30,917 nucleotides of DNA, taken from the NCBI GenBank assembly GCA_017633195.1, contig JAGBPV010000041.1, positions 1 to 30,917 on the forward strand, written 5' to 3'. Shown here piece after piece: positions 1 to 10,545 of the stretch (positions within the stretch are counted from its first letter, which is position 1; each line of letters opens with the position of its first letter). Position numbers and translations under genes: made by a program. The DNA comes from a bacterium (GTDB lineage: Bacteria; Bacillota_I; Bacilli_A; Mycoplasmatales; Mycoplasmoidaceae). A model generated the notes under the pieces. The model saw only the letters and a program-made list of their open reading frames with translations, was not told the DNA's origin and did no database searches.

Positions 1-1
1 G

Positions 2-115
2 TATATTTCTAGTGCAAATGGTATTTATCAATTTTGTGCTGTAATTTTAACAATTGATGAAAATACTAAAAAAATTGTTGATATACAAAAACAATTCATT
101 ATTGAAAATAAATAG
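2..115 (+). CDS. C-terminal fragment of an unrecognised protein (5' end outside window)
   Basis: An open frame enters from the left edge and ends at TAG after 37 codons. The visible part alternates hydrophobic and polar residues (FCAVILTIDENTKKIVDIQK) and looks like the end of a folded domain. The gene on the opposite strand ends 17 bp later, so the two converge. No family can be named from so short a piece. It is called because its frame is open from the window edge and ends exactly where the neighbouring gene ends, which is typical of compact Mollicute genomes. Confidence 0.45.
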   Translation, partial: YISSANGIYQFCAVILTIDENTKKIVDIQKQFIIENK

Positions 116-132
116 TTAGATTTTTATAAAAA

Positions 133-1224
133 TTAGTTATTCATTGCTTCTTTATTTTGACTTATAGTTAGTGCTTTAATATTTAATGATAAATTATTAA
201 TTTCACTTTTAATATTATTAATAGTATTTTTATATGACAAAATAGTATTATTAATTGATAGCAACGTGTTATTTAATAGTGAAATTTGATTATCTATATT
301 TTTAATCTTAGTTTGTATATTATTTACATTCATTAATGCTTCATTATAATTGTTATATAAAGTTTGGGAATTTGTAGGAACAATTAAAGAGTTCTTTATA
401 TAATATTCAATTCATCCCTGTTTTGTTGGATTAGTATTGTTCAAAGACTTAATATAGTCATTTCATAATGGAATATCATTTTGATCATATGAATCATTAA
501 TATAAGTTAGATAAGGAAAATTTGCTAAAGCAGTTTTTAAATTATTATTTGCAACTTTTAAATTGCTTTGATAAATTAATAACATATTCTTTAATTGATT
601 TAAGTTAGTATTATCTTTTGTAACTTCATTATTTATACTAATTAAATCTTCATTAACAGTATTTAATTGACTTTGTTTCATACTTAATTCAAACTGATAA
701 TTAGCAAGTTCTAAAGTTGTTAGATTATAAATTATGCTTCCTTTTTGTGATTGATTTATGTTATTAATCTTTATATTGAAATTTAATAAATTATTAGATA
801 AATAAAAATTAAAGAATAAAAAATAATTTTTATTGTTGTTAATAAAATTATTTCATTCTTTAATACTAGTTATATTTTGATTATTTGGTAATGTTATAAC
901 TTTATGATTAATAATTTTCTGGTTTATAACAAAATTTAAGATAACATTTGTAACTAAATCATCATTTTTATTAATATAACTTATTAAATTTGATGTTGAA
1001 GGAATTTGAGAATTATTAGTTTTAACTAATGAATTGATAATAAAAGATGAAGGAACTTGAATTAAATTGTTTTTAATAAACTGTTGGTTATCATCATTGC
1101 TTAAGTCTTTTTTTACTTCTTTATTATGACTTAAGCAAGATACAATTGCTATTGGTGCAGCAACAATTAAAAATAAACCAAATAAACTAGCACCACATAG
1201 TTTTATTATTTTCTTCTTATTCAT
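133..1224 (-). CDS. Predicted lipoprotein with coiled-coil C-terminal half
   Basis: A 363-residue protein with a typical Mollicute lipoprotein signal: a basic start (MNKKKIIK), a hydrophobic stretch (about residues 9-28) and a lipobox AIVSC with the lipidated cysteine at residue 30. It should be exported, modified by Lgt (also in this window) and anchored on the outer face of the membrane. Residues about 170-360 are Asn/Leu/Ile-rich with heptad-like spacing, suggesting long coiled coils. Trp codons are TGA, so the frame looks split into three pieces under the standard code, but it is one ORF. The start is the only ATG before the signal. No Shine-Dalgarno is visible; a TATAAT box lies 16 nt upstream. 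The function is unknown; family-wide, such proteins are often surface antigens or adhesins, which is inference here. Confidence 0.8.
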
Positions 1225-1240
1225 TTATCTTGTCACATAT

Positions 1241-1246
1241 ATTATA
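1241..1246 (-). promoter_or_regulatory. -10 box of the lipoprotein gene
   Basis: A perfect TATAAT on the minus strand lies 16 nt before the lipoprotein start codon, predicting a leader of about 10 nt without a ribosome binding site. No clear -35 element is visible, as is usual for Mollicute promoters. Confidence 0.5.
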
Positions 1247-1335
1247 TTTAAAAAATAAGCTGTTTTCTTTATCAAGAATATTAATAATTAAATAATAATC
1301 AAATTAAAAAGTTCTTATTGTAAATCTTAAGTAAT

Positions 1336-1370
1336 AAAAAATACAAATGAATCAAAATCCATTTGTATTT
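1336..1370 (-). terminator. Intrinsic terminator of rnpB
   Basis: An 11-bp perfect inverted repeat (1339-1349 with 1360-1370) with a 10-nt loop is followed on the minus strand by a run of T. It sits just past the 3' end of the RNase P RNA and separates it from the lipoprotein gene downstream. Confidence 0.85.
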
Positions 1371-1371
1371 A

Positions 1372-1742
1372 TCTTTGTAAAAATAAGCCATGTTCTGTAT
1401 TATTGAAAAACAATAATGCTAATCATTTATCTACAACTATTAAAGTTGTTCAGTTGAATATTCAATTCTATTCTTCTAATTCCCTTACCATAATTTAGGT
1501 TTCTTGCTTATGGAGTTTACCAACGTTTCACTTTCTTATTTCTAAGAATTTCGTCACTGTGGCACTTTATGAATACAATCATGATATCTTTTGATATTTT
1601 AGATCTTCTTCGTCGTCACAAATTAATGTGCTAGTCCTTGATTTTTTACAGACTACATAAACATTTATAAGCATCGCAGCTTATGCAAGCATGGACTTTC
1701 CTCTAAGAAAATAACTTCTCAGCGATTAGCTTTTTACAAAAT
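1372..1742 (-). ncRNA. rnpB: RNase P RNA, type B
   Basis: This is the catalytic RNA of RNase P, which removes 5' leaders from pre-tRNA. On the minus strand it has the universal 5' element GAGGAAAGUCC (1693-1703), the central ACAGUGACGAA (1550-1560) followed by a GAAACG-type segment, a GGUAAAC-like core and the 3' element ACAUGGCUUA near 1385-1394. The two ends pair into helix P1: UUUGUAAAAA at the 5' end (1731-1740) with UUUUUACAAA at the 3' end (1374-1383). The order of elements resembles the Bacillus-type (B) RNA rather than the E. coli type. Size is about 370 nt, normal for the type. The exact ends are inferred from P1 and from the promoter and terminator positions. The gene lies directly downstream of atpC on the same strand. 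Confidence 0.95.
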
Positions 1743-1743
1743 A

Positions 1744-1749
1744 ATCATA
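1744..1749 (-). promoter_or_regulatory. -10 box of rnpB
   Basis: TATGAT on the minus strand lies about 7 nt before the predicted 5' end of RNase P RNA, in the 37-bp gap after atpC. It suggests an independent promoter for rnpB. No good -35 is seen. No terminator separates atpC from rnpB, so read-through from the atp operon is also possible. Confidence 0.5.
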
Positions 1750-1779
1750 ATATTTATTTATATAATAAAAGTAAAATTA

Positions 1780-2214
1780 TTAAGAATTTTGTTGATTATT
1801 TTTATAAACATTATCAATTGCTTTTAATTTATTATTTTCATTTTTTAAAGCAATATTTAAAGTTCTTAATTTATTTTCATTCTTTTCTTCACTAATTTTT
1901 TGTTTAATTGTATTTATATTTTGTAAGATCTGATTTCTATCTACTAAATCAATGAATTCAAAATATGGGGTTAGAATTTTTAATTCATTTCCATCATTAT
2001 AAATAAATCCACCAGAAACTGCAGCAATCCGTTTATTACCATCTAAATCAGTAATTGCCATTTGACCAATTGTAATTTCTGAAACCATTGGTAAATGCTT
2101 ATACATGAAACCTTCAAAACCTTCTGAGATTGTTTCTATTGTTGCAATTTTTATATATTCACCGTATTTAATTCCGTCTGGTGTAATTATTTTTAAATAT
2201 AAATTATCTTTCAT
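1780..2214 (-). CDS. atpC: ATP synthase F1 subunit epsilon
   Basis: 144 residues, normal length for the family. Epsilon is part of the central rotor stalk and couples gamma to the c-ring; it can also inhibit ATP hydrolysis. The N-terminal beta-sandwich is recognisable from LYLKIITPDG, the EGFEGFMYKHLPMVSEI segment (equivalent to the family G..G..P.H.P) and the AAVSGGFI strand (equivalent to vaVsGGf). The C-terminal half is a Lys/Asn-rich helical hairpin. It is the last protein gene of the atp operon, 29 bp after atpD and followed by rnpB. ATG is the first in-frame start; the ribosome binding site is weak. Confidence 0.95.
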   Translation of the reverse strand: MKDNLYLKIITPDGIKYGEYIKIATIETISEGFEGFMYKHLPMVSEITIGQMAITDLDGNKRIAAVSGGFIYNDGNELKILTPYFEFIDLVDRNQILQNINTIKQKISEEKNENKLRTLNIALKNENNKLKAIDNVYKNNQQNS

Positions 2215-2243
2215 TGTATCTAATCATTAAGTAAAAAAGAATT

Positions 2244-3773
<1,530 letters not shown>

Positions 3774-3779
3774 AATAAA

Positions 3780-3785
3780 CTCCTT
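3780..3785 (-). promoter_or_regulatory. Shine-Dalgarno deciding the atpD start
   Basis: AAGGAG lies on the minus strand 6 nt before the ATG at 3773 and overlaps the end of atpG (stop codon 3784-3786). It supports the inner ATG as the real atpD start rather than the one 18 nt upstream. Confidence 0.7.
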
Positions 3786-4638
3786 ATTCATTTTGACCAG
3801 ACATCATTTCAATAATTTCAGCAGTAATTTTTGCTTGTCTTAATTTATTAAATTTTAAATTATATTTGTCAGTTAAATCATTAGCATTATTTGTTGCAGC
3901 ATCCATTGCATTTCTTCTTGAAGCAAACTCACAAACTTTTGATTCAACTAATGCACCATATAAAAAAGTATCAATATAAGAAGGAATTAAGGCATTAATT
4001 AATTCTTGTTCATTTGGTAAAAATTCTACTTTTGCTAAATTTAATTTTTCAACTTTTTTAGTTTTTAATAATTCTTTATCTAAAGGTAATAATGAAACAA
4101 TATTAGGATCAAATTTCATTGCATTAACAAATTTAGTATAAGCAATTTTTACTTTATTTACACTGCCATTTTGAAACAATTCTAAGATTATTGATCTAAT
4201 TGCTTGCACTTCATCCATATTAATTTGATTATCAGTCAAATCAATCTGATTTAGAATTTGCGATCCTAGTTCATGGTTTTTATAATAACTAAATGCTTTT
4301 TTACCCAAAAGAATTAATTGATCATTTGGTTTTAACACACTTAAAATTGCTTTATTAATGTTGTTATTATAAGCACCACATAATCCCAAACTAGAATTTA
4401 TAACAACATATAAAGTAGCATCTTTTGCATTTTTGTGTTCAAGAAATTTCAAATCATCTACAGAATCAACAATTGATGAAACTACATTATAAAACTCATT
4501 GTAATAATCCTGAATTTTTAAAAGTCTTTCTCTTTCTCTTTTTAGTTTCACAATAGAAACCAATTTCATAGCTTCAGTAATCTTACTTGTTTTTTTAACA
4601 GATTGGATTTTTCTTTTTAAGGAGTGTAATGATTCCAT
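3784..4638 (-). CDS. atpG: ATP synthase F1 subunit gamma
   Basis: 284 residues, the usual size. Gamma is the rotating central shaft. The N-terminal helix ([20 protein letters not shown]) matches the family's I.s...t.kIT.AM pattern. The core has the [12 protein letters not shown] segment (family drGLcGafN). The C-terminal helix has [16 protein letters not shown] and [16 protein letters not shown], corresponding to the conserved R..AM..At.Na and RQa.IT.El.ei..G. Its start lies 3 bp after the atpA stop, and its end overlaps the atpD ribosome binding site, so expression is probably coupled to both neighbours. Confidence 0.97.
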   Translation of the reverse strand: MESLHSLKRKIQSVKKTSKITEAMKLVSIVKLKRERERLLKIQDYYNEFYNVVSSIVDSVDDLKFLEHKNAKDATLYVVINSSLGLCGAYNNNINKAILSVLKPNDQLILLGKKAFSYYKNHELGSQILNQIDLTDNQINMDEVQAIRSIILELFQNGSVNKVKIAYTKFVNAMKFDPNIVSLLPLDKELLKTKKVEKLNLAKVEFLPNEQELINALIPSYIDTFLYGALVESKVCEFASRRNAMDAATNNANDLTDKYNLKFNKLRQAKITAEIIEMMSGQNE

Positions 4639-4641
4639 TGT

Positions 4642-6201
4642 TTATAATCCTAATTCTCTTACATCTCCATATTGAGATGCTTTATAGTCTTTTAATTGTA
4701 AAACAAAAGACTTGGTATATTCTTTAAAAGCATCTTTGAATTTTGCTAACAAATCATCACTAAATGCCTTTTTTTCTAATAGTTCTTTTCTTAATTCTGA
4801 TTGAGCAAAATATTGGATTAAACCATTCTTATAATTAATAATTTCATTTACAGGAATTCATTTAATAAAACGTTGTTTAACATTCATTAAAATAATTGCT
4901 TCATCAACTTGATCATATGGATAATTATTAGGTTGACGAAGAATTTGCATAATTCTTTTACCTTGTTCCAATGTTTTTTTAGTTTCTGGATCAAGATCGC
5001 TACTAAATTGACTAAATGCTTCTAATTCTCTGTATTGTGCTAATTGAAGTTTTAAACTTCCTCCACCTTGTTTAACTGATTTAATTTGTGCACTTGAACC
5101 AACTCTTGATACACTTAATCCAGCATCAATTGCTGGACGTTGTCCACTGTTAAATAATTTAGTTTGAGTAAATATTTGACCATCAGTAATTGAAATTACA
5201 TTTGTAGGAATATATGCTGAAATATCTCCTGCTTGAGTTTCAATAATTGGTAAAGCAGTAATACTTCCTCCCCCATATTTAGCATCAAGTCTACAAGCAC
5301 GTTCTAATAATCTTGAATGTAAATAAAACACATCTCCAGGATAAGCTTCTCTACCTGGTGGTCTTCTTAATAATAATGATAATGTTCTATATGCTACTGC
5401 ATGCTTAGATAAATCATCATAAACAATTAGAACATCTTTGCCTTTATTTAATCAATATTCAGCAATTGTTACTCCTGTATAAGGTGCTAAATATTTTAAT
5501 GCTGGAAGTTCACTAGCACTTGCACTAACAATTGTTGTGTATTCTAATGCTCCACGTTGTTTTAATTCTTCTGTAACTTGAACAATAGAAGAATTTTTTT
5601 GACCAATTGCAACATAAACACACAAAACATCTTTGCCTTTTTGATTAATAATTGTATCAATTGCAATTGATGTTTTTCCTGTTTGACGATCTCCAATAAT
5701 TAATTCTCTTTGACCTCTACCAATAGGAATCATTGCATCAATTGTTAAAATTCCTGTAGCCATAGGAACATCAACACTTTTTCTAGTCATAACACCAGGA
5801 GCAATTTTTTCAACAGGCATATATCCATCTGCTTTAATTGGACCATTTCCATCAATTGGTAAACCTAAAGCATTAACAACTCTACCAATCATAGCATCAC
5901 CAACTGCAGTTTCAACTACTCTTTTAGTTCTTTTTACAACTTGTCCTTCTTTAATATCATCATATTTACCAAATAAAACAATACCAACATAATCAGCTTC
6001 TAAATTAAGAATCATTCCTACTGTACCATTTTCAAAAGTAACTAATTCATCAAGCATTGCATTATCAAGACCACTTGCATATGCAATACCATCACCTATA
6101 CTTATAACTTTTCCATTTTCTGATTCTTGTACTTCATTAGAAAAACTCTTAATTTGTTCTTTTAAAATTGATGAAAATTTATTTAAATCAATCGTTCTCA
6201 T
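4642..6201 (-). CDS. atpA: ATP synthase F1 subunit alpha
   Basis: 519 residues, full length for the family. Non-catalytic nucleotide-binding subunit of the F1 head. Visible: N-terminal helix, beta-barrel ([23 protein letters not shown]), the [13 protein letters not shown] linker, P-loop GDRQTGKT at residues 170-177, [18 protein letters not shown], the Arg-finger region segment [13 protein letters not shown], and a C-terminal helical domain ending DVRELGL. At least two Trp are encoded by TGA, which breaks the frame under the standard code. AAAGGAG precedes the ATG at a good distance. It lies 3 bp after atpH. Confidence 0.98.
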
Positions 6202-6204
6202 ATA

Positions 6205-6786
6205 TTACTCCTTTGCTTTAGTATTTTGGTAGATTTTATTTGCTTCTTTTGTACTTCTTAATTTTTGGATTAATGAATTATCAATAACTTTAGAATTAAT
6301 GATTACTTTAATTCCTCCAATTAAACTTACATCTATTTCTTTTGTAGTTTTAAATTCTTTAAAATTATTTGGAAGTAAGTCTTTATTATTTTTAATTGCA
6401 TCTTCAATTTGTTTAGTTTGAAGATCAGTTAATACAAATGTTGAATAAATTTTTAATTCTACAATTCCTAAACGTTCTTCTAGTAATTTTAATAAAAAAC
6501 TAAAAGTTTTATTTAACATGTATGAAATATTTGCTTTTATCATGATTGCTAATAAATTAACAGTTTTATCATAATTAAAAACATTTTTTAATTGCATGAC
6601 ATCATCAATTTTTTGTGCCTTATTAATTCATGGATTTTTTAAGAAATTAATTAAATCATTATTAGTATTGTTAAAAGCTTTAATTAAACACAAATCTTCA
6701 TATAATGCTTCATCTGCATGATCTTCAAAAGCCAAACTAGACATTGCTACTGCTAAAGCTTGACTTACTTTCTTTTCATTAATCAT
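6205..6786 (-). CDS. atpH: ATP synthase F1 subunit delta
   Basis: 193 residues. Delta (OSCP-like) links the top of F1 to the b-subunit stator. The N-terminal part is all-helical (ALAVAMSSLAFEDHADEALY), and the C-terminal domain carries the typical end: KEIDVSLIGGIKVIINSKVIDNSLIQKL, matching the family's d.sliGG..i.ig..viD.Sv...L (shown here for comparison only). A TGA-coded Trp (NPWIN) interrupts the frame under the standard code. The ATG at 6786 overlaps the end of atpF by 8 bp, so the two genes are likely translationally coupled. Sequence similarity within the family is low, but position and the C-terminal motif make the call secure. Confidence 0.92.
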
Positions 6787-8200
6787 CTTGTTTATTACTT
6801 TCTAAGTTTCTGATAAAGTCATTTACAAATTGTTGATTATCATCATTTGAAATATTTCTTTTTAATAATTCACTTGCTATTTGCAAAGAGTTATTAACAA
6901 TTTCATCATTAATTTGTGTCTTTAGATTTTCATGAATTTTAATTGCATCATTCATGGCATTTTGTCTAATTTGTGCTGCTTCTAATTTAATTTCTTTTTC
7001 AGCTGCTTCTTTTTTTAGATTAATATCTCTAATTGCATTTTCAAAAACTTCATTTGATTTTGCATATGCTAATAATTCTTGTCTTGTTGCATATTCTAAT
7101 TTAATATCAGCTTCTTTATTTAATTTTTCAGCACTAGAAATTTGATTAGCAATATATTGATGCCTTTTTTCTAACATTTGCTTCATTGGTCTTCAACCAA
7201 ATAAAAATACAAACAAGAATGTTGTGATGGATGCAGCAATATGACTTAAAAATGTTCAAGCATTTGGAAATAATGATTGAATAACTAATGCACCATCAAC
7301 TGGAGGATTTGGATTATAAAAAATTCCCGTTGTAGCAGTAGTTGGAACTACAAAGCCAAATGTTCAAATAATAATACAAATTGAAGCAGCAAAACAAACT
7401 GAACAAATTAACATTCAAAAAATCATTGGCATTTGTTTTTTATCTGTTTTTTGAAGTCCAGCTTTATATTCTCTACCTTTAACTTTTTGATTTGGAAACA
7501 AAGGATATATAACTGTGTTTAAATGTTTAAATTTATTTAAAGCATCAAAACTATATTCAGCATATCTTTTTTCCATTTCTATTTCAATATCTGGTTTTAC
7601 ACAAGCAATATTAATCATATTTGCATACTCTTCTAAATGCAATTTTCTTGTATTTAATAAGAAGTCTTCACCAAGTTCATCTCTTTCATTTTCATTTAAA
7701 AAGATATAACCTTCTTTATTCATGCTTTTTCTATCAAGAATTTGTTCTAACTTACTGATACTTTTTGCATATATTTCTTTTGCAGATAAAGGGTTATTAG
7801 ATGATTCTTGCATTTCTTCGAATTCTTTTTTATCTAATTTATTTTCAGATAAAGGTAATTCAAAATAAACATGTTGAATCATTTCTTTACGTTCATTTAA
7901 AGTTACATTACTTAAGAATTGATTTTTATTTTTAATCTCAACAAAATTAGGAGCATAATATCCAACTAATAAAATATTTTTATCTAAAACTTTAGAAAAA
8001 TAAGTTAATGATGGAGTATTGTCTAATTTCTTATTAATTTCAGCAGATAATTTATCATCTAAAAAAATAGTACCATCTTCTGAAACTGGATTATTACTTA
8101 ATTCTTCTTCAATTAAATCAGTGATGTAATTAGGTAAAATATCTACTGCTTGAAGATTATTACTGATATTTTCTAAATTTGGATTTTTTTCTTTTTTCAT
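6779..8200 (-). CDS. atpF: ATP synthase FO subunit b with a ~255-residue N-terminal extra domain
   Basis: 473 residues in one open frame (TGA = Trp at residue 262). The last ~165 residues are a normal subunit b: a membrane helix at about 314-336 ending FGWRP, then a long charged stator helix (MKQMLEKRHQYIANQ onward) with the Ala/Glu/Lys-rich pattern of the peripheral stalk. Ordinary b subunits are ~155-210 residues, so about 300 residues are extra: a hydrophilic region (1-255), a membrane helix at about 259-284 and a Pro-rich loop. The extra domain has an internal duplication: DGTIFL at 42-47 and EGYIFL at 163-168 begin segments of ~50 residues with matching spacing to NILLVGYYAP..VEI and NIACVKPD..IEI. 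With two membrane helices, both the extra domain and the stator helix would be cytoplasmic. I do not recognise the extra domain. No second start with a ribosome binding site is evident before the b part. Confidence 0.93.
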
Positions 8201-8211
8201 TTTTATTTATC

Positions 8212-8604
8212 CTAATTAAATGCACCAGTTACAAAAATCAATAAGATTGAAATAATTAATGCATAAATTGCACTTGATTCAGCAATCGCAGCACCAATTA
8301 ACATTGTCATACGGATTTTAGATTCCATTTTTGGGTTACGTGCTAATCCTTCAACGGCTTCACCTGCAGCATAACCTTGTCCAATACCTACTCCTGTTGC
8401 ACCAAGCATAGCACATCCTGCTCCAATCCCTGCACCAAATCCTGGAGTAAATAAGTTTGTTGAACTAACAGTAGAATCATTTGCTGTAGATGTTGTTGCT
8501 ACTAAATTTGCAATTTTATGAGTATGAGTTAAGGTTTCAAGATGTTGGGTTGAATTACTATGCACTTCTTGCAATGAACCAATTAAGTCTATTATATTAG
8601 TCAT
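8212..8604 (-). CDS. atpE: ATP synthase FO subunit c, copy 2 (promoter-distal)
   Basis: 130 residues. Proteolipid of the proton-driven rotor ring. The C-terminal ~75 residues are a complete c subunit: a Gly-rich first helix (GAGIGAGCAMLGATGVGIGQGYA), the polar loop LARNP that contacts gamma/epsilon, and a second helix with the proton-carrying Glu109 in AAIAESSAIY. The first ~52 residues (Ser/Thr/His-rich) are an extension beyond the ~75-80 residues of most c subunits; shorter N-terminal extensions are common in Mollicutes. AAAGGAAA precedes the ATG. It lies 47 bp after the other c gene and 11 bp before atpF. The Glu region is almost identical at DNA level to the first copy. Confidence 0.96.
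   Translation of the reverse strand: MTNIIDLIGSLQEVHSNSTQHLETLTHTHKIANLVATTSTANDSTVSSTNLFTPGFGAGIGAGCAMLGATGVGIGQGYAAGEAVEGLARNPKMESKIRMTMLIGAAIAESSAIYALIISILLIFVTGAFN
8251..8300 (-). repeat. Near-identical tract shared with the other atpE (copy 2 side)
   Basis: Fifty bases covering the second membrane helix and its Glu match 8688-8737 with a single mismatch (position 8260), while much of the remaining coding sequence is diverged. It is a direct repeat created by gene duplication, possibly kept similar by gene conversion. Confidence 0.9.
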
Positions 8605-8651
8605 GTAATTTTCCTTTCTTTGCTATTTCTTTTTTGTTTCATTGTCAAAAA

Positions 8652-9029
8652 CTATAAATGTGGAGCAACAAATATTAATAAGATAGCAATAATTAAAGCA
8701 TAAATTGCACTTGATTCAGCAATCGCAGCACCAATTAGCATCATTGTACGAATTCTTGAATATTCATCAGGATTCTTAGCAACAGCTAATGCAGCTTTTC
8801 CTCCAACATAACCTTGTCCAAAACCTACTCCTAGTGCTCCAGTCATAGCCAAACCAGCACCAATATAACATCCAGCTCTAGCTGCTGGATTTGCATCTTT
8901 TGCTGATCTTCTAGCATCATCAGCTAAAACAATAGTATCTGAATGATGAATAATGTGATGAGAATCTGCAATTAAATTTGAAGCAGATTGTTTAATATCT
9001 AATAAAGTATTAAGATCTGGTAATAACAT
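8652..9029 (-). CDS. atpE: ATP synthase FO subunit c, copy 1 (promoter-proximal)
   Basis: 125 residues. The C-terminal part has both c-subunit helices: GAGLAMTGALGVGFGQGYVGG, then the loop AKNPD, in which the usual Arg of R-N-P is Lys, and AAIAESSAIYALII with the ion-binding Glu105. The N-terminal ~50 residues are an extension with a His/Asp-rich stretch (DSHHIIHHSD) and an Arg/Asp/Ala-rich segment, quite unlike the extension of copy 2. AAGGAA precedes the ATG. It follows atpB by 32 bp. Both copies keep every residue needed for function, so a ring of two subunit types or condition-specific use is possible; that is inference. Confidence 0.96.
   Translation of the reverse strand: MLLPDLNTLLDIKQSASNLIADSHHIIHHSDTIVLADDARRSAKDANPAARAGCYIGAGLAMTGALGVGFGQGYVGGKAALAVAKNPDEYSRIRTMMLIGAAIAESSAIYALIIAILLIFVAPHL
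8688..8737 (-). repeat. Near-identical tract shared with the other atpE (copy 1 side)
   Basis: Partner of 8251-8300, one mismatch in 50 bases, including 40 consecutive identical bases (8698-8737). It encodes the helix with the essential Glu. Confidence 0.9.
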
Positions 9030-9061
9030 ATGTAAATTCCTTATATAAATTTTTCTAATAA

Positions 9062-10012
9062 TTAATTATTTGTATTTAAAACTTGATTTAAATTTTGTTT
9101 TTTAGCTAATTTTAATGCTTGTTTTCTTTCAAGTTTTTCTTGCATTTCAATAGCTTCTTCACCATTTGCCCTCAATGATCAATAAGTAATATTTAATACA
9201 ACAAACACATAAGCTTGTATTGGATCTATGAATAAATCAAATAACATGTGTGGTAATGGTGCTAAGATAAATCCACCAACAATAATTAGACCTGGAGTAT
9301 TTAGCGAACTTTCAACATTTCCATCATTTGGTCCAATTAATTGACCAATTATATAACAAAAAGATATGACAATTACTGAAGCAAAAATATTGCCTCATAA
9401 TCTGAATGTTAGTGAAATAATTGGAGTGAATATCCCAATGATTTCAAGTGGATTAATCATTACTGGAATAACTTTTCCATGATATTTAAACTTAAAGAAA
9501 AAGTGTCTTAAAAATAATCATCTTTGATGCTTTATGCCTAAATAAAAAATTCCAATTAAACAAATAATTCCATTAGTTAGTGGAATGGTATAGTTTTGTG
9601 CTAACTCAGCAAATCCAAAAACTCCTATAATATCTCCAAAAAAGAAATAAAAGAGTAAAAAAGCAAAATATGGAGCAATTTTTTTATATTGATTTCCAGC
9701 AGCTCCAAACATCTCTACTGTCATTACTTCAATGACTTCACAATATCATTCAAATAATAAAACAATTCCTTTAGGTGCTTCATTTGGTTGTAACTTCTTA
9801 GTTTTTATATAAAAAACAATTGAAATAACAATCATTAAAAGTGAAGTGACAATAATTGTTAAAATTACATTTTGGTCAAAAACACTAATTGCACCTTCAT
9901 GTGCCCATCCAGATAGTGTTCCTAGTGCTAATGTCTTATTTTGAATGACATTAGACATTTGTGAAACTTTATTTATACTTGATGCACTAGTTAAAACAGG
10001 TTCAATGTGCAC
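9062..10012 (-). CDS. atpB: ATP synthase FO subunit a
   Basis: 316 residues. Subunit a forms the proton half-channels against the c-ring. The essential Arg is present at residue 204 in SLTFRLWGNIFASV (family lsl.lRLfgNm.ag). Further conserved parts are EVMTVEMFG in the N-terminal half and QAYVFVVLNITYW, matching the last helix Q..VF..L...Y. A hydrophilic C-terminal tail (ALKLAKKQNLNQVL) follows. I placed the start at GTG 10012 because GGAGG lies 5 nt before it; the frame is open upstream, with a TTG at 10024 that itself overlaps that Shine-Dalgarno. Trp residues are TGA or TGG. First ATP synthase gene of the cluster. Confidence 0.95.
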
Positions 10013-10056
10013 TATATCCTCCAAATTAAAAAAATTAAAAATTAAGTAATTTTTTT

Positions 10057-10545
10057 CTATTTTTTCTTAATAATAAAATAATTACGCAAAAATTTTACCA
10101 TAAATAATAATATTAATAATAGAAACGTGCTAGCTAAAGAACAATAAATATTAAATCAACCATCTTCATTTAACAATGAAACATTATAATTCACACTGAT
10201 TGCTCAAATAATAATGAATGGAATCACATACAAAAAATAACAAAAAATATAAAGAAAACTACTAATTGCCATAAAACCTTTTGGTTTAGTAGCGTGTTCT
10301 CCATATTCTTTAGCTTTTCATAACAAATAATCAGGAATTTTTTGATGTAAATATAAACCAAGAATTACAAAACAAGTTGGAAAAATTCATCCTGTCATGT
10401 ATGTAAAATGTTTTGTAATTATATAGTAAATTAATGTACCAATAAAACCAAGAAAAATACAAATTAAATAAACTACAAATACATCAAATAAAACCGTTTT
10501 TAATTGATGTCTTTTTCTTTTAGTTTCTTTATTATTTTCTTGCAT
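10057..10545 (-). CDS. Four-helix membrane protein in the atpI position (function unknown)
   Basis: 162 residues from the ATG at 10545 (a GTG at 10575 would add ten residues and overlap the preceding gene more). After a basic cytoplasmic start (KETKRKRHQLK) there are four predicted membrane helices, in two pairs separated by a charged loop containing KAKEYGEHATKPKGF. It ends in a basic tail (KFLRNYFIIKKK). TGA-coded Trp occur. It lies directly before atpB, where many F-ATPase operons carry atpI, an assembly factor for the c-ring, but I see no sequence motif that proves this; an RDD-like membrane protein is another option. It overlaps the EIIB-like gene upstream by 14 bp, so the two are probably co-translated. 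Confidence 0.75.

Noticed and set aside
10013..10024. TTG at 10024 as the start of atpB
   Set aside because: That TTG is part of the Shine-Dalgarno (GGAGG) that properly serves the GTG at 10012.
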